Below are positions 26,963-36,595 of a DNA stretch of 36,595 nucleotides, piece after piece (positions within the stretch are counted from its first letter, which is position 1; each line of letters begins with the position of its first letter). The DNA is from Cruorifilaria tuberocauda (Eukaryota; Nematoda; Chromadorea; Rhabditida; Onchocercidae): assembly GCA_013365365.1 (NCBI GenBank), contig JABVXU010000534.1:1-36595 (forward strand). Reading direction: 5' to 3'. The notes under the pieces are model-generated. The model saw only the letters and a list, made by a program, of their open reading frames with translations, searched no databases and was not told the origin of the DNA. The translations under genes were made by a program, and so were the position numbers.

Positions 26963-29900
26963 TTAATTTGACGAAACCTTTTTGCGGTCCATATAAGAAC
27001 GTTTAGATGGAAGAGGACGACGCATACCACTTTTAACCTTAAACCTTCCACCTTCCTGAACAGCGCTGTTGACAAGCATCGCCCTCGACATGAATTCTTG
27101 ATTGCGTGAAGTTGGTTCCGGTGTTTCGACACGAGACATCTGGAAATAACTATTCTGCTTCAGTATTTGTCAAAACTTTCTTCCAATTACCTATAATGTC
27201 GAAATTACAAACAAATTTCCAGGAAGCTTCCGGCATTGAAGTTTTAATCCAATGAATGAGACTTGAAATTTATTCTCAATTATTTAACAAAGTACTATAG
27301 CAAACTTACCGAAGCGCTCGTATTGGGAGAAGCACCGGAGCTAGAAACAGTTGTCTTATCAGAATCATCACTTTCGTAAGTTTCGATATCGGTAGCTGCT
27401 AAACCTGCTTCTCTTCCACTCGTTGACACGGGAATTAAGTGTGATTCGACCATTTTTGCAGCTTGAGCGGCTGCTTGCTAGAAGAGATAGGAGAAATGAG
27501 AATCCTATTTGAAAATCAAGGTAGAACAAAAAACAAATGTCTAAATATTACCTTCTTTAACTTAGTTTGAATTCTACGAATTCGATTACGTTCATGATGC
27601 TGTAATCGCTTTGCCAGAAGTCTGCAAAATTTAATTTGGTTATTCTAATAGTTTTAACAATATAGTTTTAATTTTTTATATCACACTTGCAACGAATGTT
27701 CGAAAATAAATGAAATTAGCTTTATCTGTTATTTGATTTTTTCATAGGAGAAAAGGTAACACTCCATATTTGGATTTTAGAAAATCTGAAATTTAATAGA
27801 AAAAAATCCTCACTTTCTTTCTTCCACCACTGTTCGGATACGCTGATTCAAACGTGATACTTCATCACACAGGGCACCATTTTTCTGTACAACAAAGATT
27901 AGTAACTAATCTTGAGCATTTATTTATCTTTTAGATTTTTCTTTATGGTGGTATAATTTATGATGATATACTAGAAAAGGCAAAAAAAACAAGATAAATT
28001 AAAAATATATTTCTCGATAAAAAAACTTGTTTCAAGGAACTTTAATTAACATACAATAACAAGCGATTCAACCAGTCGCTTCATAAAATATAGCTTGCGA
28101 ACATACTGCGCCTCACGTGAATAATTTAATATGTCATCATCAACCTGTGCCATTACCTCACGTACTGATTCAGAAAGATGATTACCATTTCCTGTATTAT
28201 ATTACATTCAGATTATAGCACTCCACGATTTCAGAAAACAATTTTAAATTCAGTCAAAAAATAACACTTGGCAGTAGTATATAATAAAGTATTACCGAAT
28301 ATATTGATGAGAAGGTTACCGATTTCATTGGCACTGCTCTTAACTAATCCTTTAAATGTCTTTCAAAAAACTGAAAAATTACTGGTATTTTTACCATTAA
28401 TTTTTTCCGAATTTAGTGCGCGCATTACTAACGAGTAAGAACAGTAATCAAGTCAGATGGAACAGATGTTATGTCTAGTTCTGAACAATTGGTAGACGAA
28501 CCCACTGTTTCCGTAAGAAGTGCTTCAGCAGCAGGCAAAGAGAAAGCATTATTACCGATCGGAACAGAGAATGATTTCTGCGCAATGGAAGAATCTACTC
28601 CGACGTCATTCCTTGAACAATCTTCTGCTGCCTGAAATGAAGAAAAATTCTTATTTCAACAAAGAAAAAACAAAACAATTTCGTTTTTTAAAAATTGTTG
28701 CGACTTCCTCTTAATACACAACGATATATCAATGGCAATCAAAGATTGGTAGCCTAGTACTGATAGTGATAGATTTGAAAAGATAAAAAACAAAATTACG
28801 ACAGCAAAGAACGAATTTAATTGAATCTTATCTAAGATAATAGATATATCAAACACTCTAAATTGTATTTACCTGCGATGTATCTATGCCGACAGCATTG
28901 TTAGCTGTACGAGCGAATTGCCAAGATGGTTTCCCTTGACCGGTACGAGGAACAACGTGTTTCGCATGTCCCGTATCCGTTATTTCAATACGAGACTGAA
29001 AATAGCAATATAAACCGTACAAATATGATTCGCAATAACTCATTCGAATAATCTGCGTATTCTTTTTTGCATTCGTCATAATATAACTATAATTTACTAA
29101 TTTAAAAAAAAATTTTTTTAATAATGACCTGTTTCGGAAGACCAGCAATTCCATGAATTGGTAAGACGTGGTCACTTTCTGTGATAATTTGCTGTGTGGC
29201 TGGCTCTGATTGTGTCCCAAGCACAGTGACACGGACTTGTGAAGCTGACATCGAATGGTTCCTGAAAATTAATGGAATGGATTTATAAACGCACCATAAG
29301 TTTTGCGGATCAAAAGCAGAATCAACTCGCAATGCGGAACGCTTGGAACATTACGAAGATAACAGTACATCAAAATAAAAAAATGCATAGTTATGTGCGT
29401 TTTCCGTCTTCCAATAAACATTTCTTCTTTCTTTCTTTTTTCTTGGCTAATAAAAATGAACAAAAAATTTTAATTAATTATTTATAATTCTTTAATATGA
29501 TAAAAACAACTAATGAAACTAATTAATAGGAACAATTTTACCAATTACCTAAACAGAATTAAGAAAAACGCATATAACCATGCTTTTTTTTGTAATTTAC
29601 TAAAAAAAATCAAGTCATAGACAATGTATATAAATATATGTTAAAATAAGAAAAAATTTGATTTCATTTCCGCATATTTCTGTGCCCCTTTCATTTTATT
29701 TCGTATAATTCCATATTATAAGACAAAGAAACGCCGCATAATTCAACAAAAGCTACCATCGCAATTATTACTAATTACAAAGTGTACTATAGTTCCTAAT
29801 CACAAATTTCGTCAGTACTGCATTTATGACCAGAAATACTACAATTGTTGATTAAGCTAAAGAAAGTTAAAAACTTTTGATGTATGAACCATTCATGGAA

Positions 29901-32900
29901 TGTTAAAACATTCATAAAAAAAAAACAACACAAAAATATGTGAAATGATAACACAATACACGCTTTTTTCCTGCTTCTTTCTTACAAGACATGAATACTG
30001 CAGAAAATGTCGCACTCCCAATTTTTAACATGGATAATAACATTAATTTTTCCTACTAATGGAAACAAAAGTGTGAATTTGTAATTAAGACTACACCTTT
30101 TTCTTGCTGCTGATTTCTTTTGGGTAGTTTCAACCGACGTCTCAGCAATACCTGTTGCGACAGGAGATCGAGGAAATGCCACATTTCTATGCTAAATTAA
30201 CACTCTCATTCGCTCATTACTTCATAATACAACAAAAATTTTCAAGATACAAATGAAATAATATCGCAAACTTATTGGTAAATTTAATCGCAATTATCAA
30301 ATTACTAAATTTCTAAAAAAAAAAACCTGGGGAGGATTAGCAACACAGAAAGGATACTTTTGCCCTCTGATATGATTGTAAACAGCAGCCGCGCGCTGAA
30401 TGGCTTCCTCATGAATTTCAGCAGCACGTTGCTTCTGTGGGCAAAATGGTGATGTTTGTTGACATGCTAGGAAAAAAGGTCGTATACATTCAAAACAAAT
30501 AATACAACTTCAGGCGATTTTATGAATTAATCTTAACAAACTGTAAAAATGATTATTACCTGGACAAAAATAAAACGATTTAGCAACATTTACATCAGAA
30601 TAATAATGTTCAAATCAATTTGAAAACAGTTTTGGGAATACATGTCTTACAATCTCTTCAAATTGATGCAGAAATATAACAAGCTAAGCTTAATCGCTCA
30701 AAAAATCTAGAGTCAAAAAAAATTCCTAATGTTTTATTGTAATGATTATAAAAAGAAACGAATTAAATAAATAGTACCATGGTTATCATATGCCGGCATT
30801 CGCCGAACACGAACTGCCATAACTCGTGGTTTCTGAGGAGCCACACGAGGACTGTATTGTTGTTGTGGCATCTGTTTCACGGAGGACGACGGAGGTATGT
30901 TCATCGATGATGATATAGGTACATTTGTGGATGGTGAGGGAGGTATATTCATTGACGACGAAGTGAGTGCATTCATTTTTGGTACATCCATTAATGATGC
31001 AGCAGGTATGTTCATCGATGATGCAGCAGGTATATTCATCGATGGTACAGCAGATGCATTCATCGATGGTGCAGCAGGTATATTCATCGATGGTGCAGCA
31101 GGTATATTCATCGATGGTGCAGCAGGTATATTCATCGATGGTGCAGCAGGTATATTCATCGATGATGCACCAGGTATATTCATCGATGATGCACCAGGTA
31201 TATTCATCGATGGTGCAGCAGGTATATTGGTTGATGATGCAACAGGTATATTTGTTGGTGGTGCAACAGATATATTCGTTGATGGTATAGTAGGTACATG
31301 CATTGATGGTGCAGCAGGTATATTCACCGGTGCTGATACGAGCATATTAACTGAACCAGATTGTGCTGGTAAATTCATGGTGGTTGACACCGGCAACGTT
31401 TTATCGACAACGGATGATAACATACCCGAATAATCAGTCATTAAATCATCCTGAGCAGATAAAAATGAAAGATTTAAAAGAAACATGGACAAAGATATTG
31501 GTGGTAAAAATTTCTGCAGAGAAATTTGAAATCTTAACAAAATTGTATGTTTTTTTAATACCATCAGAAAATAATATTCATTGTTTTCTGTTGGCAGTGA
31601 AAAATAAAAGATTTCAATATGCCTAAAACTCAAAAAACAAAAAGTTTAATATATAAATAAGCGGATTTCCAAAAATGGAACTAAAACAAATCGTCCGATA
31701 TCCTCTTTTATCATGACATTACAGACTAACATGGGATTCGGTTTTCCTTGAAATTCAAAATTAATATTTCATTGCAATATGTATTTCATGATAGGTTTGA
31801 AAAAATTTAAACTAATTCCACAAGCTATATTAAAAGTTAAGAAGTTTAGCCTACTGAAAGGTCAACTAACAGATACATTAAACAAAACTGTTATGTTGAA
31901 TCTTTCTCAAGAGATACATGAGCTGTCATATTCATTTTGCTGTTCAACGCAAAACTTTTGAGAACTATTTTTATGTTTTTTTAGAAAAGAACATTGCTAA
32001 TTCTAGAAAAGGTTTATAGGAATCAACAAATATCTTCATCATCAAATAGTCAGATTTAATCATAAACCAAAACAACCTTATGCATTTTTGCCTTTTCCTG
32101 CATGGCTAATTGTTGTTGTTGTAGACGAGCTCTCTGTTGTTGTTGTAAATGCTGTCGTACAGTTGGTCCATCATCATTAACAACAGATATATTAGCAATC
32201 TGCCGGTTGGTACCACGTCCAGTCGCCGGTAATACGGATTGATATGTCGTCCTGAAGATAAATATTTAAATTATACAACAAACAAGGAAATAAATAGTCC
32301 ATATACGATAAGTTAAACGCAGTGTTAATTAACTTCCATAATTTAAAAATAAGATAGTTTATGTACATTTTGGTACGGCTATTACTGGCACGAGGAGTTT
32401 GTGAACGCTGCATGCTATTGTAATCCGGCCGATTCTGCATCGCTGTTGGAGGTATTGAATTCAACGCTGGAACCGATTGTTGCACTTGTTGTGTTATTGC
32501 TGATGGAGGATAAATTTGAAGTGGGGCATTATTTGTCGAATTAGGAATCGTGTAAGTTACCCCTAAAATAGAAAAGTTGACATGTGACATATTAAATTCA
32601 CTACAGAATTTGAATATAATATATAAATCACACAAAAATAAATTCACCAGAATACTTTATACTTACCATTGGAAACTGAAGATACAGGAATCCCCGGGAT
32701 CCCGGTATATAAATCAGATGGCTGTTGCAAATTTGTCATAACTGTGACGTGATCGAATTGACTCCCTGATGGAATGGTCTGGTGCAGTGGCACCTGGAAT
32801 CATCATTCAATGTCTATTACCCACGATCTAATCATTATTTTGCCAAAAATATTAAAAAAAAAATGCTTTTTAAACAATCATTAAGAATGTCACCGTCTGT

Positions 32901-34243
32901 CTGTAAAACATAACAACAAAAAAAAAAACTTGATTAATAAGTGAAAATATTCAGAAGGTTATAACAATTTAGTAGTTTAAAAGAATATTTGATGATTCTG
33001 ACGAATATTAAAACAAACGTCATTTAACTGCTGGTAAGAAACCGGTGTAGAACACGATGGAATAGTTGGTGTTACCATACCTCTTGAACTTCCACTTAAA
33101 ACTTGATAATCTGGAAAAATAATATTTAATACATGAGCCTTCTCATCTATCCATGGTAAGTATATTTTTTCCTCTCTATTGATAAATTTTGCTTTATTAA
33201 AGTTCGATCAAAATAAGAATTCTCAGCAAAAAATGACCTCATAAAATCGACAAAGTTTGAAAAAGATCAATGAAGTCAGTAAACAGTAATATGATCATGT
33301 AACAAGTGAAAAAAATTTAGAATTCGCGATGAAGAGAATGTTTGCACGGGAAATCTTCAAGGATCTCATGTGTTTTATCCGATCCATATTTCAGTATAAT
33401 AATATTTGTCATGAACAGGGACTAAATTTTGTATCAAAATGGAATTTATTTAATTACATATGATTCGATAATCATATAACTAATAATTCAGTGAAATTAT
33501 TTCCGCACAACAAAATAAAGCGAAATATTTTAGAAGATGTGGATAAACTACAAACTAGACTACCTATTCAGTAACAAGATTATGTCAAACATATTAAGTT
33601 CATATTCTAAAATAAACTATATCTTATGTAAAGTCAATGATTTGCATCACAAATAAAATTCTAGTAATAATGACAAGATTATAGTAAAGATAAAACCTGA
33701 AAAAATTGCTTGACAATTATCTGTTTCGTTCAATTTATTTGCTTCATCGGTTATATCATCAATAATAATATTTTGGCAGGCCTGAAATATTCTTCTAAAT
33801 AAAGCTTTTACCATATAATTCATACCCTTCTCACCTATCAAAAAATACAGTTAAAAAAGAAATTTTTAGCCATTTATATAATAAATATATACCGCATATG
33901 ATGCGTCATTATAAAGGAACGCTTAACGATTGTTTTCGAAGTGAATTACCACAGGATAAAGAAATTTATTAAGACAAAATAAAACTCTTTATCCTTATTA
34001 TTTTATGCGAATTTTATTCGATCTGATATTTTCGCGATATATTTATTCCATATTATTAATCCAAGCAATTTTAAAGAACTATTATTACGGTGAAGAAGTC
34101 CTTTAAAATCTCATCACCAAAAACATGGAAAATCGAACCTGATCAAAATCAGAAATAATAAGATCATTATTTGTAATGAAATCACCATCAGTTGCAACTA
34201 CCTCCTGTTGCTCGCCACCAAATGACATAGACATCGGATGCAT
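26963..34243 (-). CDS. Large Gln/Pro/Ser-rich protein with octapeptide repeats and TBRG1-like coiled coil
   Basis: Not a protein I can name. Exons (minus): 34243-34139, 33829-33697, 33110-33019, 32793-32667, 32562-32367, 32251-32077, 31450-30778, 30466-30327, 30191-30097, 29261-29129, 28995-28873, 28631-28433, 28349-28296, 28191-28055, 27884-27814, 27621-27552, 27477-27310, 27139-26963. All 17 junctions are in phase, giving about 955 aa. Order: acidic start (MHPMSMSFGG), short helix-rich block (YMVKALFRRIFQ), Ser/Thr/Pro/Gln-rich linker, Gln-rich helix (QHLQQQQRARLQQQQ, about 250-270), Met-Asn-Ile-Pro octapeptide repeats (about 315-463), basic RVMAVRVRRMP, and a coiled coil (about 750-845) whose ALCDEVSRL...EERKLLAKRL resembles the coiled coil of TBRG1. 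The tail is basic (PSKRSYMDRKK). I see no FYRN/FYRC domain. A nuclear or chromatin role is inference. Exons 2 and 13 use weak acceptors chosen for phase. Two or more genes fused by my model is possible but less likely given the phase match. Confidence 0.75.
30890..31336 (-). repeat. In-frame 24-bp minisatellite (MNIPAAPS octapeptides)
   Basis: About 18 copies of a 24-bp unit (plus strand GGTATATTCATCGATGG plus TGCAGCA) inside exon 7 of the large coiled-coil gene. Each unit encodes eight residues of the type A-P-S-M-N-I-P-A; one 15-nt irregular insert (MNALT) breaks the array near the C-terminal side. Central copies are almost identical at the DNA level and outer ones are diverged, as expected for an array that grows from the middle. 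Multiples of three keep the frame open on both strands. Confidence 0.95.
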
Positions 34244-34257
34244 TGCTATAAATATGT

Positions 34258-34259
34258 CT
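34258..34259 (-). promoter_or_regulatory. Candidate trans-splice acceptor, large coiled-coil gene
   Basis: CAACTATTTCAG on the minus strand, 14 nt before the ATG at 34243. A second, weaker AG (ATTTATAG, 34247-34246) lies 2 nt before the ATG. This supports 34243 as the true start and, with the gap of 741 bp to the WBP2-like stop, would fit a downstream gene of an operon-like pair. Confidence 0.4.
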
Positions 34260-34984
34260 GAAATAGTTGAAATATCCACGCAAATAATTAAGGGAACATT
34301 TCGCGAAAAAAAAATAAAGCCAAACTCGAGAACCAAATAGCGATTAACGTTCGTAAAAATGCTGCATAAATGGTAAAGATTAAAAAGATCTAAAATCATC
34401 TAAAAGTTACAATCAAAAATATTCCCAGTTCCATTTATAATCGTGACTATAAATATGCTTATAAAAGTTGCAGCGAATAAAATGATCCTAATACTATACT
34501 TCGAAGTAATTTGTAATTAAACCAAAAAATACAGAAATAAGCAGAACCGATGGCGTAAACCAGCAACAATAGTGAGAGTCAAATTCCAAATTTTAATCTT
34601 TATTATATAAAAGCAATTCATAATGAATTTAAGTTACGTCAGTATTGTTACATATACCATAATTAAAATATGTTAGTAACCAATAATTTTATTGTTAAGT
34701 GACAAAGGTGACTACTGATGAAGTCAGAAAGTAGATTTAAAAAATATAAATTACAGGAAAAGTCATTTCAAGTGACAAAAAATACAAAATGCTAAAAATA
34801 AAGTTTAAAGAAAACTCTGCGATCCACAAACAAATCGGCAAGGAGTCCGAATAATACAGTACATTTATGAAATGACGTATATATCAAAATAAGGAGATGA
34901 ATGAACGGAAAATAAAGAAAGAATGAAGAATGAGACGATTAAAATATAAGGTGTCATGTTCGACCGGAACAGTTAGTAAACTGT
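34260..34984. other. Spacer between WBP2-like and large coiled-coil genes
   Basis: AT-rich, no coding signal. Contains an AATAAA on the minus strand (34604-34599), about 380 nt downstream of the WBP2-like stop, which is a possible poly(A) signal for that gene. Confidence 0.5.
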
Positions 34985-36501
34985 CTAACTTTTGGTCGGG
35001 AGTGGTGTTGGGTACGTCTGTTGGTATGACGGAGCGTTTGGCGGAATCTCATAGCCTTGTAGTTGTCCTGCCGGTATTGGTGAACGATCTGGACCGATAC
35101 CGGAATACGGTGGTGGTGCTTCGTACATATAAACATCACCAGCTAAATAACAAAAATCTAACAAATGAAATCAAGAAACTATTTATTAGATAAGTCCTAA
35201 AAATTGAAACAAAGTGTTGCTACCTGTAACATTTTCTATTGGAGAAGAAAATTATAATAATGAAGACTTCAACAATTTGACTTTCTCACAAAATTTGAAA
35301 TAAATTCTTTATTACGATGAATACAAAAGAAACTATTTAATATCTTTTCAGAATCCATTTAAAAAACAGTACCTGGTGGATGATTAGGAAAAGTGTTCGT
35401 TGGAGCCTGGAAACCATTATAGTTACCTCCTGGAGGTATATAATATGCTGGTGGTGCAGCAAAGTAATTCCCGGGTGGTGGAGCATAAGTTGGCGGTGCA
35501 CCATATGGACGGAAGCGTTTCGCTGCAAATAATGAACAATTATTATAAAAAATGCATTTCTATTACTGCAGAAACAAGAAGTTATATCTTGCTTTTAAGC
35601 AATAAACAAACCCATGTCCACGGCTTTTAATAATGCCATTCCAAAATCAATACAACCTCCTTTATTGAATGTTAATTTCCAGGTCACCTCGCCATTCCAA
35701 TTACCTAAAATGAATTCGATTTTTCGCTGAGAGGTAGTATAATAAATTGAGTAAGAATTGGTAAATAATTTTTGTGGCAAAAAAAAGGAAATGATTTACA
35801 TTCACATTTGAGTCTACTATATGAAGATTACATCACTCATTCATCAAAATTAAGCTTAAAATTTATAAAATATTCACCACCAGGTTGGGCTTCAGCAGTA
35901 CCCTTCAGAAAGTTAGCTCCAAATACAGGTTGTTCAAGCTTTACATCCTTCATGCAATGAAATGGCATCGAAAATGAACGTAGTGAATCATTTTTTCGAT
36001 TGATGAAAATGACCTAAAACGACCGACTATTCATAGATAAATTTAGTTAATTTAGCTAAGAAAAAGAAAAAAATTAAAAATCTTACACGATGACTTGTTA
36101 GGTATAAATTTCCAGATTTATTTCCTCTAAAAATATTATCCGGTCCATTGTCAAAGTGACAGCTTACTTCATCCGTAAAAACCAATATCCTTCAAGCAAA
36201 CAGATATTTATCAAACAAAAATTGACGAAAAAATAGTCAAATATAAATTGCTATTATTTTCATATCGTACATTTTATCTTGTCAAATCCATTTTTATATG
36301 ATCTAAGGTAATAGTGATGTATCACGTGGTTGAACGCAGTGAATCATTTTTTCGATTGAAACATTCTAAGATCAAAATAAAAATACTACAAATAAGTATA
36401 TATTGTTTTTTTCAATATAATCAAAAGTGTGAAACACACATTTCGCCATTATAAATTAATACTCCACGTCCATCCGGTGTACTAGCTGTATTTACTGACA
36501 T
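34985..36501 (-). CDS. WBP2: WBP2-like GRAM-domain adaptor with PPxY motifs
   Basis: Homolog of WW-domain binding protein 2, a transcriptional co-activator/adaptor that binds WW proteins such as YAP and NEDD4-type ligases. Exons (minus): 36501-36440, 36189-36087, 36013-35878, 35704-35612, 35522-35373, 35142-34985. Phases agree and give 233 aa (human 261). The N-terminal GRAM domain (about 1-125) shows GNLYLTSHRVIFI, SFSMPFHCMKDVKLEQPVFGANFLKGT and the WKLTFNKGGCIDFG block, nearly colinear with WBP2. The Pro/Tyr-rich tail carries PPTY (141-144), PPAY (155-158) and PPPY (191-194), all of which fit the PPxY consensus for group I WW domains. The start ATG is preceded at 12 nt by a strong acceptor-like T-tract plus CAG. 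Confidence 0.95.
35975..36003. repeat. WBP2-like exon 3 segment duplicated in intron 1 (source)
   Basis: 29 bp in exon 3 that encode part of INRKNDSLRS. They recur with one change at 36331-36359 inside intron 1 of the same gene. Confidence 0.8.
36331..36359. repeat. Copy of WBP2-like exon 3 segment in intron 1
   Basis: 28 of 29 bases match 35975-36003, in the same orientation. It lies about 80 nt from the end of exon 1 and has no acceptor that would make it an exon. Confidence 0.8.
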
Positions 36502-36513
36502 TGTTTCTGATTA

Positions 36514-36515
36514 CT
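36514..36515 (-). promoter_or_regulatory. Candidate trans-splice acceptor, WBP2-like gene
   Basis: On the minus strand TTTTTTTTTTGCTTTGCAG ends 12 nt before the ATG. It is the best acceptor-like sequence at any gene start in the window. Upstream of it only about 80 bp remain before the window ends. Confidence 0.6.
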
Positions 36516-36595
36516 GCAAAGCAAAAAAAAAAGGAACGATCAGTTTTCACTATCACATTAAAAAATTAAATATCAACGCGACAAATTTGGGAACC

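Noticed and set aside
28520..28714. 64-codon plus-strand frame
   Set aside because: It is antisense to exon 12 of the large coiled-coil gene and runs into an intron; it has no independent support.
30897..31433. 178-codon plus-strand frame opposite the octapeptide repeat
   Set aside because: It is open because the 24-bp unit is a multiple of three and has no stop in this antisense frame. The sense frame joins in phase to exons on both sides, and the antisense one has no such partners.
34930..35193. 87-codon plus-strand frame
   Set aside because: It is the shadow of the last exon of the WBP2-like gene, whose minus-strand frame carries the PPPY motif and is in phase with exon 5.

Overview
The window is eukaryotic nuclear DNA from a nematode, most likely a filarial (onchocercid-like) worm. 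The base composition is strongly AT-rich. Coding regions are cut into short exons (54 to about 250 nt, with one of 673 nt) separated by AT-rich introns with GT...AG ends. Several first exons start 5-15 nt after a pyrimidine-rich ...CAG that looks like a spliced-leader trans-splice acceptor. The species cannot be fixed from the sequence alone. All gene models were built by hand: exons were found by conceptual translation and joined only where intron phases agree.

Layout from left to right. (1) 295-3065, minus: a complete MAP kinase kinase of the MKK7 (JNK-kinase) type, 7 exons, 345 aa. (2) 3066-6035: a roughly 3 kb divergent intergenic region with two alternating purine/pyrimidine tracts and a 38-bp direct repeat. 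(3) 6036-10721, plus: mitochondrial proline dehydrogenase, 14 exons, 601 aa. (4) 11290-14374, minus: mitochondrial glycine C-acetyltransferase (2-amino-3-ketobutyrate CoA ligase), 9 exons, 422 aa, convergent with the proline dehydrogenase gene. (5) 16381-20661, minus: an SLC41/MgtE-type Mg2+ transporter, 11 exons, about 557 aa. (6) 21807-23316, plus: an RNF141-like RING-finger protein, 4 exons, 204 aa. (7) 23317-26962: 3.6 kb in which I see no gene. (8) 26963-34243, minus: a large Gln/Pro/Ser-rich protein of about 955 aa in 18 exons, with an in-frame 24-bp minisatellite (8-residue repeat) and a C-terminal coiled coil resembling that of TBRG1, a chromatin-associated protein. (9) 34985-36501, minus: a WBP2-like GRAM-domain adaptor with three PPxY motifs, 6 exons, 233 aa.

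The genes are mostly ordinary conserved housekeeping and signalling genes. Proline dehydrogenase and glycine C-acetyltransferase are neighbouring mitochondrial amino-acid catabolic enzymes, but they are convergent, so co-transcription is excluded. The WBP2-like gene and the large coiled-coil gene lie head to tail 741 bp apart and could form a loose operon-like pair. No prokaryotic-type system, CRISPR array, tRNA, rRNA or intact transposon was seen. The less ordinary signals are two cases where a piece of an exon is copied elsewhere in the same gene (MKK 3' flank, WBP2 intron 1), a perfect 13-bp hairpin that buries a 5' splice site in the proline dehydrogenase gene, a lengthened activation loop in the MAP kinase kinase, and the minisatellite-bearing TBRG1-like protein.
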